A stretch of 64,000 nucleotides of DNA from Sulfurimicrobium lacus (GTDB taxonomy: Bacteria; Pseudomonadota; Gammaproteobacteria; Burkholderiales; Sulfuricellaceae): NCBI RefSeq assembly GCF_011764585.1, contig NZ_AP022853.1:1595501-1659500 (forward strand), given 5' to 3'. This document shows positions 33,627 to 42,523 of the stretch, in pieces (within the stretch, counting starts at the first letter, position 1; every line of letters begins with the position of its first letter). The notes beneath the pieces were generated by a model. That model was not told where the DNA came from. It saw only the letters and a list, made by a program, of their open reading frames with translations, and did no database searches. The translations under genes were made by a program, and so were the position numbers.

Positions 33627-34295
33627 ATGGTTAACGCATTTATTAAATATGCCGCGCTACTGGCCTTGCTGGCAGGCTGCACCACCGTGCCGCCGGTCAA
33701 CGTGCACCAACCGATGACCGCGCGCCCGGTCCCCGCGGCGGAAGCGCCCGGCGGCAACGGGGCGATATATCAGGCCGGCTATACCAACCGGCCTTTGTTC
33801 GAGGACCGTCGTGCGCGCAACGTCGGCGATACCCTGATCATTGCCATCAACGAAAAGATTTCAGCGAGCAAGAAATCCAGCTCCACGGCCAGTCGCAAGG
33901 GTAGCGACTCGCTCTCCGTGCCCATTCTGGGCGCTTTGTCGGGTGCCAATATCCTGAAGACGCCATTGTCCGGTAGTTCCGAAAACACCTTCGAGGGCAA
34001 GGGCGACAGCGCCAGCAACAATGCCTTTACCGGCACCATCGCCGTGACCGTGATCGAGGTGCTGCCCAACGGTAACCTGCTGGTGAGCGGGGAGAAGCAG
34101 ATCGGGATCAATCAGGGGGGCGAATTCGTGCGCTTCTCCGGCGTGGTCAACCCAAATACGATTTCCACGGCCAACACCGTTTCATCCACCCAGGTGGCTG
34201 ACGCGCGCATGGAATACAAAGGCACGGGCTATATCGACGAGGCTCAGACCATGGGCTGGCTGGCGCGGTTCTTCATGTCCGTTGCGCCATTCTAA
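33627..34295 (+). CDS. flgH: Flagellar L-ring lipoprotein FlgH
   Basis: 222 residues. The lipoprotein signal ends LLALLAGC with C18 as the lipidated residue. The body has the FlgH signatures LFEDRRARNVGDTLIIAINEK and VTVIEVLPNGNLLVSGEKQIG. It forms the outer-membrane ring of the basal body. 3 bases after flgG. Confidence 0.96.
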   Translation: MVNAFIKYAALLALLAGCTTVPPVNVHQPMTARPVPAAEAPGGNGAIYQAGYTNRPLFEDRRARNVGDTLIIAINEKISASKKSSSTASRKGSDSLSVPILGALSGANILKTPLSGSSENTFEGKGDSASNNAFTGTIAVTVIEVLPNGNLLVSGEKQIGINQGGEFVRFSGVVNPNTISTANTVSSTQVADARMEYKGTGYIDEAQTMGWLARFFMSVAPF

Positions 34296-34306
34296 AGAGG
34301 CTGAAA

Positions 34307-35413
34307 ATGAATCGTACGGTTCGCATCATCACTGCAGCGCTTCTGGCAGCCCTGATTTCCAGCGTGGCCCAAGCCGAGCGCATCAAGGATCTGGCCTCGA
34401 TACAGGGGGTGCGCACCAACCAGCTGGTCGGTTACGGCCTGGTGGTCGGCCTCGACGGCAGCGGCGACCAGACTACCCAGACGCCGTTCACGGTGCAAAG
34501 CATTGCCAACATGCTGGGCCAGATGGGCGTCAATTTGCCGGCCGGGACCAGCCTGCAGCTGAAAAACGTCGCCGCGGTAATGGTGACGGCCAGTCTTCCC
34601 GCTTTTGCCCGGCCCGGCCAGAATATCGATGTGACCGTATCCTCGCTGGGTAACGCCAAAAGCCTGCGCGGCGGGACCTTGGTCATGACGCCGCTGAAAG
34701 GGGCGGATGGCCTGGTTTACGCGATTTCCCAAGGCAATTTGCTGGTGAGCGGCGCCGGCGCTTCCGCTGGTGGCAGCAGCGCGCAGGTCAACCACCTGGC
34801 GGTCGGCCGCATTCCGGCGGGAGCAACCGTGGAGCGTGCGGTGAGCACGCCGCTGGGGCAGGGCGATTACGTCAGCCTGGACCTCAATCAGTCCGATTTC
34901 ACTACGGCGGACCGCGTTGTGCAGGCGATCAACCGCCGCTTCGGCGAAGGCACGGCAAGCGCCGGCGATGGCGGACAAGTGCGGGTGCGTGCGCCGCGCG
35001 ATGCGAATCAAAGGGTCGCCTTCATCTCCCAGATGGAGAACCTTCCCATACAGGCCGGAAGCGGCGCCGCCAAAGTGATCGTCAATGCCCGCACCGGATC
35101 GGTGGTGATGAACCAGAACGTGGAAGTGGATAGCTGTGCGGTCGCCCACGGCAATCTGTCGGTTACTGTCAGCAGCGATACCCAGGTCAGCCAGCCCGGC
35201 GCTTTTTCGCAAGGGGAAACCACGACGACCCAGAATGCGCAGATCGATATCAAGGCGCAAAAGGGCGAACTGGTCACGTTGCCAGGCAGCCCGTCGCTGG
35301 GTGAAGTCGTGAAAGCACTGAACGCCGTGGGCGCCTCGCCTCAGGACTTGCTGGCGATTTTACAGGCCATGAAGGCGGCTGGTGCGTTGCGGGCTGAGCT
35401 GGAGATTATTTAA
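34307..35413 (+). CDS. flgI: Flagellar P-ring protein FlgI
   Basis: 368 residues with a signal peptide (cleavage near SVAQA) followed by ERIKDLASIQGVRTNQLVGY and GLVVGLDGSGDQTTQTPFT, both diagnostic. The C-terminus ends in the family stretch LGEVVKALNAVGASPQDLLA. It forms the periplasmic ring around the rod with help from FlgA. Confidence 0.97.
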   Translation: MNRTVRIITAALLAALISSVAQAERIKDLASIQGVRTNQLVGYGLVVGLDGSGDQTTQTPFTVQSIANMLGQMGVNLPAGTSLQLKNVAAVMVTASLPAFARPGQNIDVTVSSLGNAKSLRGGTLVMTPLKGADGLVYAISQGNLLVSGAGASAGGSSAQVNHLAVGRIPAGATVERAVSTPLGQGDYVSLDLNQSDFTTADRVVQAINRRFGEGTASAGDGGQVRVRAPRDANQRVAFISQMENLPIQAGSGAAKVIVNARTGSVVMNQNVEVDSCAVAHGNLSVTVSSDTQVSQPGAFSQGETTTTQNAQIDIKAQKGELVTLPGSPSLGEVVKALNAVGASPQDLLAILQAMKAAGALRAELEII

Positions 35414-35446
35414 CCCAACGCTATACAGTGTCGTTCCTGCTAACGT

Positions 35447-35473
35447 CCTTTCCTTACAGGAGGGCGTTAGCAG
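35447..35473. repeat. Hairpin between flgI and flgJ
   Basis: CTGCTAACG (35447-35455) pairs with CGTTAGCAG (35465-35473), and CAACG/CGTTG outside can extend it. It lies in an unusually large 138-base gap in an otherwise tight operon and has no T-run. Attenuation, mRNA processing or a recombined repeat are all possible. Confidence 0.5.
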
Positions 35474-35551
35474 CGTTGTACCATTCCCCCCTCCCAAGCG
35501 CTCCCATGAGGGCGCGAGCAGATTGGCATGAAAGCTGCTTAGTAATCGTTC

Positions 35552-36505
35552 ATGATCACCTCTGTTTCCGATATTTCTTCAAAATTGGCGCTCGACGCGC
35601 AAAGTGTCGGCCAGTTGCGTCTGCAGGCGAAAAACGACCCGGTCGCAGGCGCGCGTGCCGCGGCGCAGCAGTTCGAGGCGCTGTTCCTGAACATGATGCT
35701 GAAGAGCATGCGCGAGGCCACGCCCAAGGAAGGTCTGTTCGACAACTCCAACACCGAGCTTTATACCGGCATGCTGGACTCGCAGCTGGCGCAGAGCATG
35801 AGCAAAGGCAAGGGAATCGGTCTGGCTGACATGATGTTGCGCCAGATGAGGTTGCAGGGGGTGATCCCGCCTGATCCCGCAACACCGGGTGACAAAAAAG
35901 TGTTCAGCGGAAAGATGGACCGGCAATTCTTGCCGGCTGCCACGACGAATCCAATCTTGTTGAGCAAGCCGCCGGCAGGGTACGACTTGCCCGCAGCTTT
36001 GCCGGGGACAAGCACTAGCCCTGCGACGGGGTTTTCCGGCGCGGCAGATTTTGTCAATGCGCTGTGGCCGCAAGCGGCGGATGCGGCCCAGCAGTTAGGG
36101 GTGCCGGCACATTTCCTGCTGGGTCACGCAGCATTGGAAAGCGGCTGGGGCAAGCACGAAATTCGCGATGCGCAAGGAAATAACAGCCACAACCTGTTCG
36201 GCATCAAGGCCGGAAAAGGCTGGAATGGCGCAGTGATGGAGGCCCAGACGACCGAGTACGTCAATGGCGTGGCGCAGAAGAAGACAGAACTTTTTCGCGC
36301 CTACGACTCCTACGCCGACGGACTCAAGGATTACGCCGGCCTGCTGAAAAACAATCCGCGCTACGCGTCCATGTTCACGCAGCCCCTCGATGCATCGGGG
36401 TTCGCGCGCGGTCTGCAACAGGGGGGATATGCCACCGACCCGATGTACGCCGACAAGCTGGCGCGGGTGATCAATAGCGGCACTTTGCGTCAGGCGCTCT
36501 CTTAA
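35552..36505 (+). CDS. flgJ: Rod-cap / peptidoglycan hydrolase FlgJ
   Basis: 317 residues with two domains. The N-terminal rod-cap domain has AAQQFEALFLNMMLKSMREA and a typical STGMLDxQ-like segment (YTGMLDSQLAQSMS). The C-terminal GH73 glucosaminidase domain has GHAALESGWGKHEI with the catalytic glutamate, and NNSHNLFGIKAG. It opens the peptidoglycan for rod passage. The stop overlaps the flgK sigma-28 promoter. Confidence 0.95.
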   Translation: MITSVSDISSKLALDAQSVGQLRLQAKNDPVAGARAAAQQFEALFLNMMLKSMREATPKEGLFDNSNTELYTGMLDSQLAQSMSKGKGIGLADMMLRQMRLQGVIPPDPATPGDKKVFSGKMDRQFLPAATTNPILLSKPPAGYDLPAALPGTSTSPATGFSGAADFVNALWPQAADAAQQLGVPAHFLLGHAALESGWGKHEIRDAQGNNSHNLFGIKAGKGWNGAVMEAQTTEYVNGVAQKKTELFRAYDSYADGLKDYAGLLKNNPRYASMFTQPLDASGFARGLQQGGYATDPMYADKLARVINSGTLRQALS

Positions 36506-36529
36506 AGTATTGCGTTTTCATGCCGCTAA
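36503..36529 (+). promoter_or_regulatory. Sigma-28 (FliA) promoter of flgKL
   Basis: -35 TAAAGTAT (36503-36510), exactly 11 bases, -10 GCCGCTAA (36522-36529): one mismatch in each element against TAAAGTTT-N11-GCCGATAA. The -35 begins on the flgJ stop codon, 20 bases before the flgK ATG. It provides a late-class promoter inside the flg operon. Confidence 0.82.
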
Positions 36530-36548
36530 CTAAGTTGAGGTATTCAAA

Positions 36549-38504
36549 ATGAGCGGAATTTTCGGAATCGGGATTACGGGCCTGCGGGCAGCGCAGATCG
36601 GGCTGACGACGGCGGGCCATAACATCACCAATGCAGCCACCCCGGGCTACCATCGCCAGGAGATCGTGCAGAGCGCGAACACGCCGCTCCTTAGTGGATC
36701 CGGGTTCATCGGGCAGGGCACCAATGTCGACACGGTCAAGCGCGTCTACAGCCAATTTCTTGACCGGCAAGTACAGACGGCGGAAACCCAGAGCAGCTAT
36801 CTGGAAACCTATTCCGCCCAGATCAACCAGATCGACAATATGCTGGCCGACCCCAACGCCGGCCTGTCGCCTTCGCTGCAACAGTTTTTCCAGGGCGTGC
36901 ATGATGTCGCCGGCAACCCGGCCTCGGTACCGTCACGGCAGAGCATGATCAGCTCCGCCGAGGCCCTGGTGACGCGCTTCCAGACGCTGAATCAGCGCTT
37001 TGTGGAATTGCGTGACGGCGTCAATTCACAGATATCCGCCAGTACCGGCATTGTCAATTCCTACGCGCAGCAAATTGCGGAACTCAATCAGCGTGTCATC
37101 ATCGCCGAAGCCGGCAGCAATGGACAGCCGCCCAACGATATTCTCGACCAGCGGGACAAGCTGATCGCCGATCTCAACAAGGAAGTCAACGTCACCGTGG
37201 TGAAGCAGAGCGACGGTGCCTATAACATTTTCATCGGGCAGGGGCAAGCCCTGGTGGTCGGCCAGCAGGCCTTTAGCCTGACGGCACGTCCCTCGCAGGA
37301 AGATCCGGAGCGCATGGACGTGGCCTATGTTTCCAACGGCAACACCACGGTTCTGCCTCAAGACAGCCTGGATGGGGGAAATCTGGGCGGATTGCTGGCG
37401 TTCCGCGCCGAAACGCTCGACAAGGCGCAGAATGAACTGGGCCGGGTGGCGATCGGGCTTGCGCAGACCTTCAATGACCAGCACCGCCTGGGGCAGGACT
37501 TGAACGGTAATCTGGGGGCGAATTTTTTCAACGTGGCTGCGCCCAAGGTAATCCCGAATACCGTCAATACAGCGGGAGCGAGTGCCGCTGTGACGATCAG
37601 CGATGTGAGCGGGCTGACGGCCAGCGATTACCGCTTGCGTTACGATGGGGCGACAACGAGCTGGAGCCTGTTCGACGTGACGAAAAATCAGACCGTTGCG
37701 ATGACTGGGCTTGGTACGCTCGCCAGTCCTTTTGTGGCTGACGGTTTAAGTATCGTGGTTTCGGCGCCTACCGTTCCGGCGAATAATGCCAGTTTTCTGA
37801 TCGAGCCGACCCGCAACGGGGCGAGGGATATTGGCGTAGCGATCAGCGATACCGCAAAGATCGCTGCTGCTGCGCCGATCATCGCTCAGGTAGACAACGG
37901 CAGCCATGCCGGAACGGGCAATATCGGGACGGGAAAAATCAGCGCCGGTGTCGTCAATCCGCCCCCGCCAACTAATGCCGCTTTACAGAACAACGTTACG
38001 ATTGCGTTTATCGATGCGACCCATTTCAGTGTGACTGACAACACGACTGCGACCGTGCTTGCAGCCAGTGTCGTTTATGACCCCACCGCTGTGGCAACGG
38101 TTTCCTACAACGGCTGGACAGTGGAGTTGAGCGGGGCGCCGGCAGCAGGAGATTCCTTCACTGTCGGTCCCAACACCGGGGGTGTTTCGGACAATCGAAA
38201 CGCGCTGCTATTGGCAGGTTTGCAGACGAAAAATACGCTGGCTGGCGGCACGGCTTCCTACCAAAGCGCCTACAGCCAGCTCGTCAGTTCTATCGGGGTC
38301 AAGTCACGCGACATCAACGTCACCGCACAAGCACAGGCAAGTCTGGTGGAACAATCCCAGCAGGCGCAACAGTCCATGTCGGGCGTCAATCTCGACGAGG
38401 AAGCTGCCAACCTGCTGCGCTATCAGCAGGCATACCAGGCATCCGGCAAGATGATGCAGATTGCCAGCACCCTGTTCGATACATTGCTAAGCTTAGGCCA
38501 GTAA
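36549..38504 (+). CDS. flgK: Hook-filament junction protein FlgK (HAP1)
   Basis: 651 residues. N-terminal GIGITGLRAAQIGLTTAGHN with ITNAATPGYHRQEIV; C-terminal GVNLDEEAANLLRYQQAYQA and SGKMMQIASTLFDTLL. It is longer than E. coli FlgK (547) because of an extended central surface region rich in Val/Ala/Thr. It joins hook to filament with FlgL and is chaperoned by FlgN. Confidence 0.95.
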   Translation: MSGIFGIGITGLRAAQIGLTTAGHNITNAATPGYHRQEIVQSANTPLLSGSGFIGQGTNVDTVKRVYSQFLDRQVQTAETQSSYLETYSAQINQIDNMLADPNAGLSPSLQQFFQGVHDVAGNPASVPSRQSMISSAEALVTRFQTLNQRFVELRDGVNSQISASTGIVNSYAQQIAELNQRVIIAEAGSNGQPPNDILDQRDKLIADLNKEVNVTVVKQSDGAYNIFIGQGQALVVGQQAFSLTARPSQEDPERMDVAYVSNGNTTVLPQDSLDGGNLGGLLAFRAETLDKAQNELGRVAIGLAQTFNDQHRLGQDLNGNLGANFFNVAAPKVIPNTVNTAGASAAVTISDVSGLTASDYRLRYDGATTSWSLFDVTKNQTVAMTGLGTLASPFVADGLSIVVSAPTVPANNASFLIEPTRNGARDIGVAISDTAKIAAAAPIIAQVDNGSHAGTGNIGTGKISAGVVNPPPPTNAALQNNVTIAFIDATHFSVTDNTTATVLAASVVYDPTAVATVSYNGWTVELSGAPAAGDSFTVGPNTGGVSDNRNALLLAGLQTKNTLAGGTASYQSAYSQLVSSIGVKSRDINVTAQAQASLVEQSQQAQQSMSGVNLDEEAANLLRYQQAYQASGKMMQIASTLFDTLLSLGQ

Positions 38505-38515
38505 GGAGAAGCGCC

Positions 38516-39784
38516 ATGCGTATAAGCACAAGTACCCTCTATGATCTGGGAGTTTCCAGCATTCAGAAGCAGAGTTCGGCTCTGGTCAAGCAGCAGCAGA
38601 TGGTTTCGACCGGTCGGCGCATCCTTACGCCGGCGGATGACCCCGTGGGGGCGGCCAGGGTGCTGGAGGTTTCCCAGTCCAAGGCCCTGAACCAGCAATA
38701 CGACGTGAATGCGGGGTCGGCGACCAGCAGCCTGGGCCTGGAAGAAACGGCACTGGCGAGCGTCGGTAGCCTGATTCAGGATGTAAGGACAATTGCCATC
38801 AATGCCGGCAATCCCACGCTGGATCACAATAACCTTGCCAGCCTCGCGACCGACCTGCGGGGGCGTTACCAGGAATTGCTGGGGATCGCCAACAGCACGG
38901 ATGGCAACGGTCAATACATGTTTTCCGGCTACAAGGGTTCGACCCAGCCGTTTTCCGAAACGTCTCCCGGGAATGTGGCATATAACGGCGACCAGGGGCA
39001 GCGCCTGATCCAGATCAGCGCATCGCGCCAGATCGCGGTGAGCGATGCCGGTTCGGATGTGTTTCAGCAGATCAAGAACGGTAATGGGACGTTTGTGACC
39101 GCTGCTGGTGCGGGTAATACAGGTACCGGCCTGGTCAGTCCCGGCAGCGTGCTGGATCCGGCCAAGTGGGCTGCGGTGACGGACAAGAATCTATCCATCA
39201 AATTTGCCGTTGACAGCACGGTGACTCCGCCCGTTACGACCTATGACATAGTCGATAGCACCAACACGTCCATTCTGGGGGGGGCAGGTACGCCTCCCTA
39301 TCCAAGAACCTATACGAGTGGCAGCACCATCAGCTTGAAGAGCCAGGGGGCTGAACCCCCGTTCGATTATGGCGTCGAGTTGAGCATAGAGAACGCGCCG
39401 GCCGATGGCGATACTTTCAGCGTCAAGGCCAGCACCAACGAAAGCATCTTTACCACGCTCAACAACCTGATCACTTCTTTGGAAACGGGGTCAGGAACCG
39501 GCTTGGCGAACGACCTGAACACCGCACTTTCCAATCTCGACAATGACCTGAACAGGGTGCTGACGGTGCGCGCCTCGGTCGGGTCGCGGATGAAGGAGAT
39601 TGAATCGGTCAAAAGCACCGGGGGCGATCTTGCGTTGCAATACGATCAGACGCTTTCCGATCTGCAGGATCTGGATTATGCCAAGGCGATCAGCGATCTG
39701 ACCCGCAATCAGCTCGGACTGCAGGCCGCCCAGCAGTCCTTCGTGAAAATACAGGGCCTGTCGCTGTTCAATTACATTAACTGA
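38516..39784 (+). CDS. flgL: Hook-filament junction protein FlgL (HAP3)
   Basis: 422 residues. N-terminal MRISTSTLYDLGVSSIQKQS with flagellin-like RILTPADDPVGAARVLEV; C-terminal YDQTLSDLQDLDYAKAISDL and a coiled-coil end typical of flagellin-family proteins. It follows flgK by 11 bases with AAGGAG before the ATG. Longer than E. coli FlgL through a variable central domain. Confidence 0.94.
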   Translation: MRISTSTLYDLGVSSIQKQSSALVKQQQMVSTGRRILTPADDPVGAARVLEVSQSKALNQQYDVNAGSATSSLGLEETALASVGSLIQDVRTIAINAGNPTLDHNNLASLATDLRGRYQELLGIANSTDGNGQYMFSGYKGSTQPFSETSPGNVAYNGDQGQRLIQISASRQIAVSDAGSDVFQQIKNGNGTFVTAAGAGNTGTGLVSPGSVLDPAKWAAVTDKNLSIKFAVDSTVTPPVTTYDIVDSTNTSILGGAGTPPYPRTYTSGSTISLKSQGAEPPFDYGVELSIENAPADGDTFSVKASTNESIFTTLNNLITSLETGSGTGLANDLNTALSNLDNDLNRVLTVRASVGSRMKEIESVKSTGGDLALQYDQTLSDLQDLDYAKAISDLTRNQLGLQAAQQSFVKIQGLSLFNYIN

Positions 39785-39786
39785 CC

Positions 39787-39820
39787 GCTATCAGCGGGCG
39801 GTTTGCTGATTGCTGATAGC
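39787..39820. repeat. ATCAGC-type palindrome / possible bidirectional terminator between flgL and fabI
   Basis: GCTATCAGC (39787-39795) and GCTGATAGC (39812-39820) form a perfect 9-bp stem, followed on the plus strand by TGATTCTTTAAA. It lies in the 43-base space between convergent genes and is built from the same ATCAGC/GCTGAT units as the intra-operon palindromes at 17014 and 24697. Confidence 0.65.
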
Positions 39821-39827
39821 TGATTCT

Positions 39828-40619
39828 TTAAACCTCGTCTGGGTTGCCCAGCGCGGTGATGTTGAAGCCGCCGTCCACGTAAGTGATCTCGCCGGTCATG
39901 CCGCTGGCGAGGTCGCTGCACATGAAGGCGGCGACATTGCCGACTTCCTCGATGGTCACGTTGCGGCGCAAGGGAGAGTGTTTCTCGTTGTAGCCCAGCA
40001 GCTTGCCGAAATCTGAAATGCCGCTGGCGGCCAGGGTCTTGATCGGACCGGCGGAAATGGCGTTGACGCGGATGCCTTTTGGACCCAGGCTGGTGGCCAT
40101 GTAACGCACGTTGGACTCAAGGCTGGCCTTGGCCAATCCCATCACGTTGTAGTGCGGTACATAGCGTTCGGCGCCGAGATAAGAGAGGGTCAGCAGGGCG
40201 GCGTTGCGGCCCAGCATCATGGGCAGGCCTGCCTTGGCCAGGGCGACGAAGCTGTAGGAGCTGATGTCGTGGGCGATCTGGAAATATTCGCGCGTAACCG
40301 CGTCCACGTAATCGCCGGCCAGCGCCTGCTTGGGCACGAAGGCGATGGAGTGCACGATGCCGTCCAGGCCGTCCCAGTGTTTGCCCAGTTCGCTGAACAG
40401 GTTGTCGATTTCCTCGTCGCTGCCTACGTCGCAGGGCAGCACCAGATCGCTGCCGAATTCCTTGGCCAGCTCGGTGACGCGTTCCTTGATCTTGTCGCCC
40501 TGATAGGAAAATGCCAGCTCCGCGCCTTCGCGTTTCATCGCCAGCGCAATGCCGTAGGCAATGGAACGGTTGCTGATAAGGCCGGTGATCAGAATTTTCT
40601 TGTTGGTCAGAAATCCCAT
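39828..40619 (-). CDS. fabI: Enoyl-[acyl-carrier-protein] reductase (NADH) FabI
   Basis: A 263-residue SDR-fold reductase catalysing the last step of fatty-acid elongation. N-terminal [20 protein letters not shown] with the FabI-type GLISNRSIA cofactor loop; active-site Y...K pattern in [20 protein letters not shown]; and later [18 protein letters not shown]. The start MGFLTNKK at 40619 is the family start; the frame from 40679 extends into the divergent promoter region. Confidence 0.96.
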   Translation of the reverse strand: MGFLTNKKILITGLISNRSIAYGIALAMKREGAELAFSYQGDKIKERVTELAKEFGSDLVLPCDVGSDEEIDNLFSELGKHWDGLDGIVHSIAFVPKQALAGDYVDAVTREYFQIAHDISSYSFVALAKAGLPMMLGRNAALLTLSYLGAERYVPHYNVMGLAKASLESNVRYMATSLGPKGIRVNAISAGPIKTLAASGISDFGKLLGYNEKHSPLRRNVTIEEVGNVAAFMCSDLASGMTGEITYVDGGFNITALGNPDEV

Positions 40620-40725
40620 GCTTGATACCCCATAATGGTTTCTCGAAATGGCGGCAATTATAACCCACTTTTCCGGCATGGGCCGCAGCTTGGCCGCTTG
40701 CCTGTGTTTACGCTACACTTCGGCG

Positions 40726-42513
40726 ATGACAGCGTTATTTCAAATCCTGGTGGGCCTTGTGTGGCTGATGACGGCGCAGTTTGCTGCCGCGGTTCCAGCC
40801 ATCGCCCTCGGTTACGCGCCTAAATACCCTACTGGCTTCAGTCACTTCGATTATGCCGATGCATTCGCGCCCAAACGCGGCAGCCTCACCTTGTCCGCGG
40901 TGGGAAATTTCGACAGCCTCAATCCCTTCCTGCTAAAAGGCATCGCCGCCGTGGGGATTACCGACCTGGTGTTCGAAACCTTGATGGAACAGAGCCTGGA
41001 CGAGCCGTTCAGCCAGTACGGCCTGCTGGCGCGGGACGTGGCGCTGGCTAGGGACCGGCTTTCCGTCACTTACCAGCTCGACCCCAGGGCCAGATTCTCG
41101 GACGGTTCGCCGGTGCTGGCCGAGGACGTGAAATTTTCCTTCGATACCCTCAAAAGCCAGCTGGCCCATCCCCAATACCGCTTCTACTGGGCCGATATCA
41201 AGCGTGCGGTAGTGGTGGACGAACGCACCGTGCGCTTCGAGTTCGCCCGGGTCAATCCCGAGCTGCACCTCCTGACCGGCCAGATTCCCATTTTTTCCCA
41301 TCGCTGGGGCGGGGGTAAGCCTTTCGACAAGATCGTCACCGATTCTCCGCTGGGTAGCGGCCCTTACCGGGTGGACGAGGTCCAGCTCGGCAAGAAGATC
41401 AGCTTCGGGCGCAACCCCGACTACTGGGCCAAGGACCTCAATACCCGGCGCGGCATGTTCAACTACGACCGGGTGGCGTTCATTTATTACAAGGATTCTA
41501 CCGTTCAGCTGGAGGCCTTCAAGGCCGGTGAATTCGATTTCGTGGCGGTCTCCAATTCCAAGCAATGGGCGCGTGACTACCGCGGGCCGAAGTTCAGCCA
41601 GGGTCTGATCCGGAAGGCGGAGCTGAAACACAGCAACAACGCGGGCATGCAGGGCTTCGTGTTCAATATCCGGCGCGATATTTTCAAGGACAAGCGCGTC
41701 AGGCAGGCCATCGGACTGGCGCTCGATTTCGAATGGTCGAACAAGAACCTGTTCTACGGCCAGTACCAGCGCTGCAACAGCTACTTCAGCAACAGCGAAC
41801 TGGCGTCGTCGGGCGTGCCCCAGGGCGACGAGTTGAAACTGCTTGAGCCCTATCGCGACCGCTTGCCGCCCGAGGTGTTCACGCGGCCGTGGCAGCCGCC
41901 CACCACCAACCCGCCCGGCTCATTGCGCGCCAACCTGCGCCAGGCCAAATCCCTGCTGGCGCAAGCCGGCTGGACCTACCGCGACGGTGCGCTGCGCAAC
42001 GCCAAGGGCGAACCGCTGGAATTCGAGATCCTGCTGGCGGAAAAAGGCTTCGAGCGCATCGTCGGCCCTTTCGCGCGCAACCTCGCCCGGCTCGGCATCC
42101 TGGCCAGTTACCGCACCGTGGACATCGCGCTTTACCAGCGCCGTTCCGATACCTTCGATTTCGACATGATGGTACAAGCCTTCCCCGAGTCCCAGTCTCC
42201 CGGCAACGAGCAGATGAACCTGTGGCATTCCAGCGCGGCCGACAAGGAAGGTTCCAACAACGTCATCGGCATCAAGGACCCGGTGGTGGACGCCATGGTG
42301 GAGAAGCTGGTCTACGCGCCCGACCGCAAGGCGCTGGTGACCGCCACCCATGCCCTGGACCGCGTGCTGCTCAACGGCGATTACCTGGTGCCGAACTGGT
42401 TCACCCCGACGCACCGGATAGCATACTGGGACAAGTTCGGTTTCCCGAAGCAACTGCCGCTGTACTATTCGGCGACGGAATGGATGCTGCGCTTCAGCTG
42501 GGCCAAACGATGA
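40726..42513 (+). CDS. yejA: Periplasmic oligopeptide-binding protein YejA-like
   Basis: A 595-residue family-5 extracellular solute-binding protein. A signal peptide (MTALFQILVGLVWLMTAQFA, cleavage near AVPA) is followed by the YejA-type start GYAPKYPTGFSHFDYADAFA-PKRG. SBP-5 landmarks include FSDGSPVLAEDVKFSFDTL and GSGPYRVDE. An ATG at 40678 is in frame, but the ATG at 40726 gives the better signal peptide. It is first of a complete yejABEF operon that imports peptides (microcin C in E. coli). Confidence 0.9.
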   Translation: MTALFQILVGLVWLMTAQFAAAVPAIALGYAPKYPTGFSHFDYADAFAPKRGSLTLSAVGNFDSLNPFLLKGIAAVGITDLVFETLMEQSLDEPFSQYGLLARDVALARDRLSVTYQLDPRARFSDGSPVLAEDVKFSFDTLKSQLAHPQYRFYWADIKRAVVVDERTVRFEFARVNPELHLLTGQIPIFSHRWGGGKPFDKIVTDSPLGSGPYRVDEVQLGKKISFGRNPDYWAKDLNTRRGMFNYDRVAFIYYKDSTVQLEAFKAGEFDFVAVSNSKQWARDYRGPKFSQGLIRKAELKHSNNAGMQGFVFNIRRDIFKDKRVRQAIGLALDFEWSNKNLFYGQYQRCNSYFSNSELASSGVPQGDELKLLEPYRDRLPPEVFTRPWQPPTTNPPGSLRANLRQAKSLLAQAGWTYRDGALRNAKGEPLEFEILLAEKGFERIVGPFARNLARLGILASYRTVDIALYQRRSDTFDFDMMVQAFPESQSPGNEQMNLWHSSAADKEGSNNVIGIKDPVVDAMVEKLVYAPDRKALVTATHALDRVLLNGDYLVPNWFTPTHRIAYWDKFGFPKQLPLYYSATEWMLRFSWAKR

Positions 42514-42523
42514 GGGCGCCTTG

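Noticed and set aside
40690-40719. TTGGCC-N18-TACACT promoter for yejA
   Set aside because: Both hexamers are weak, and the implied start would leave almost no leader before the chosen ATG.
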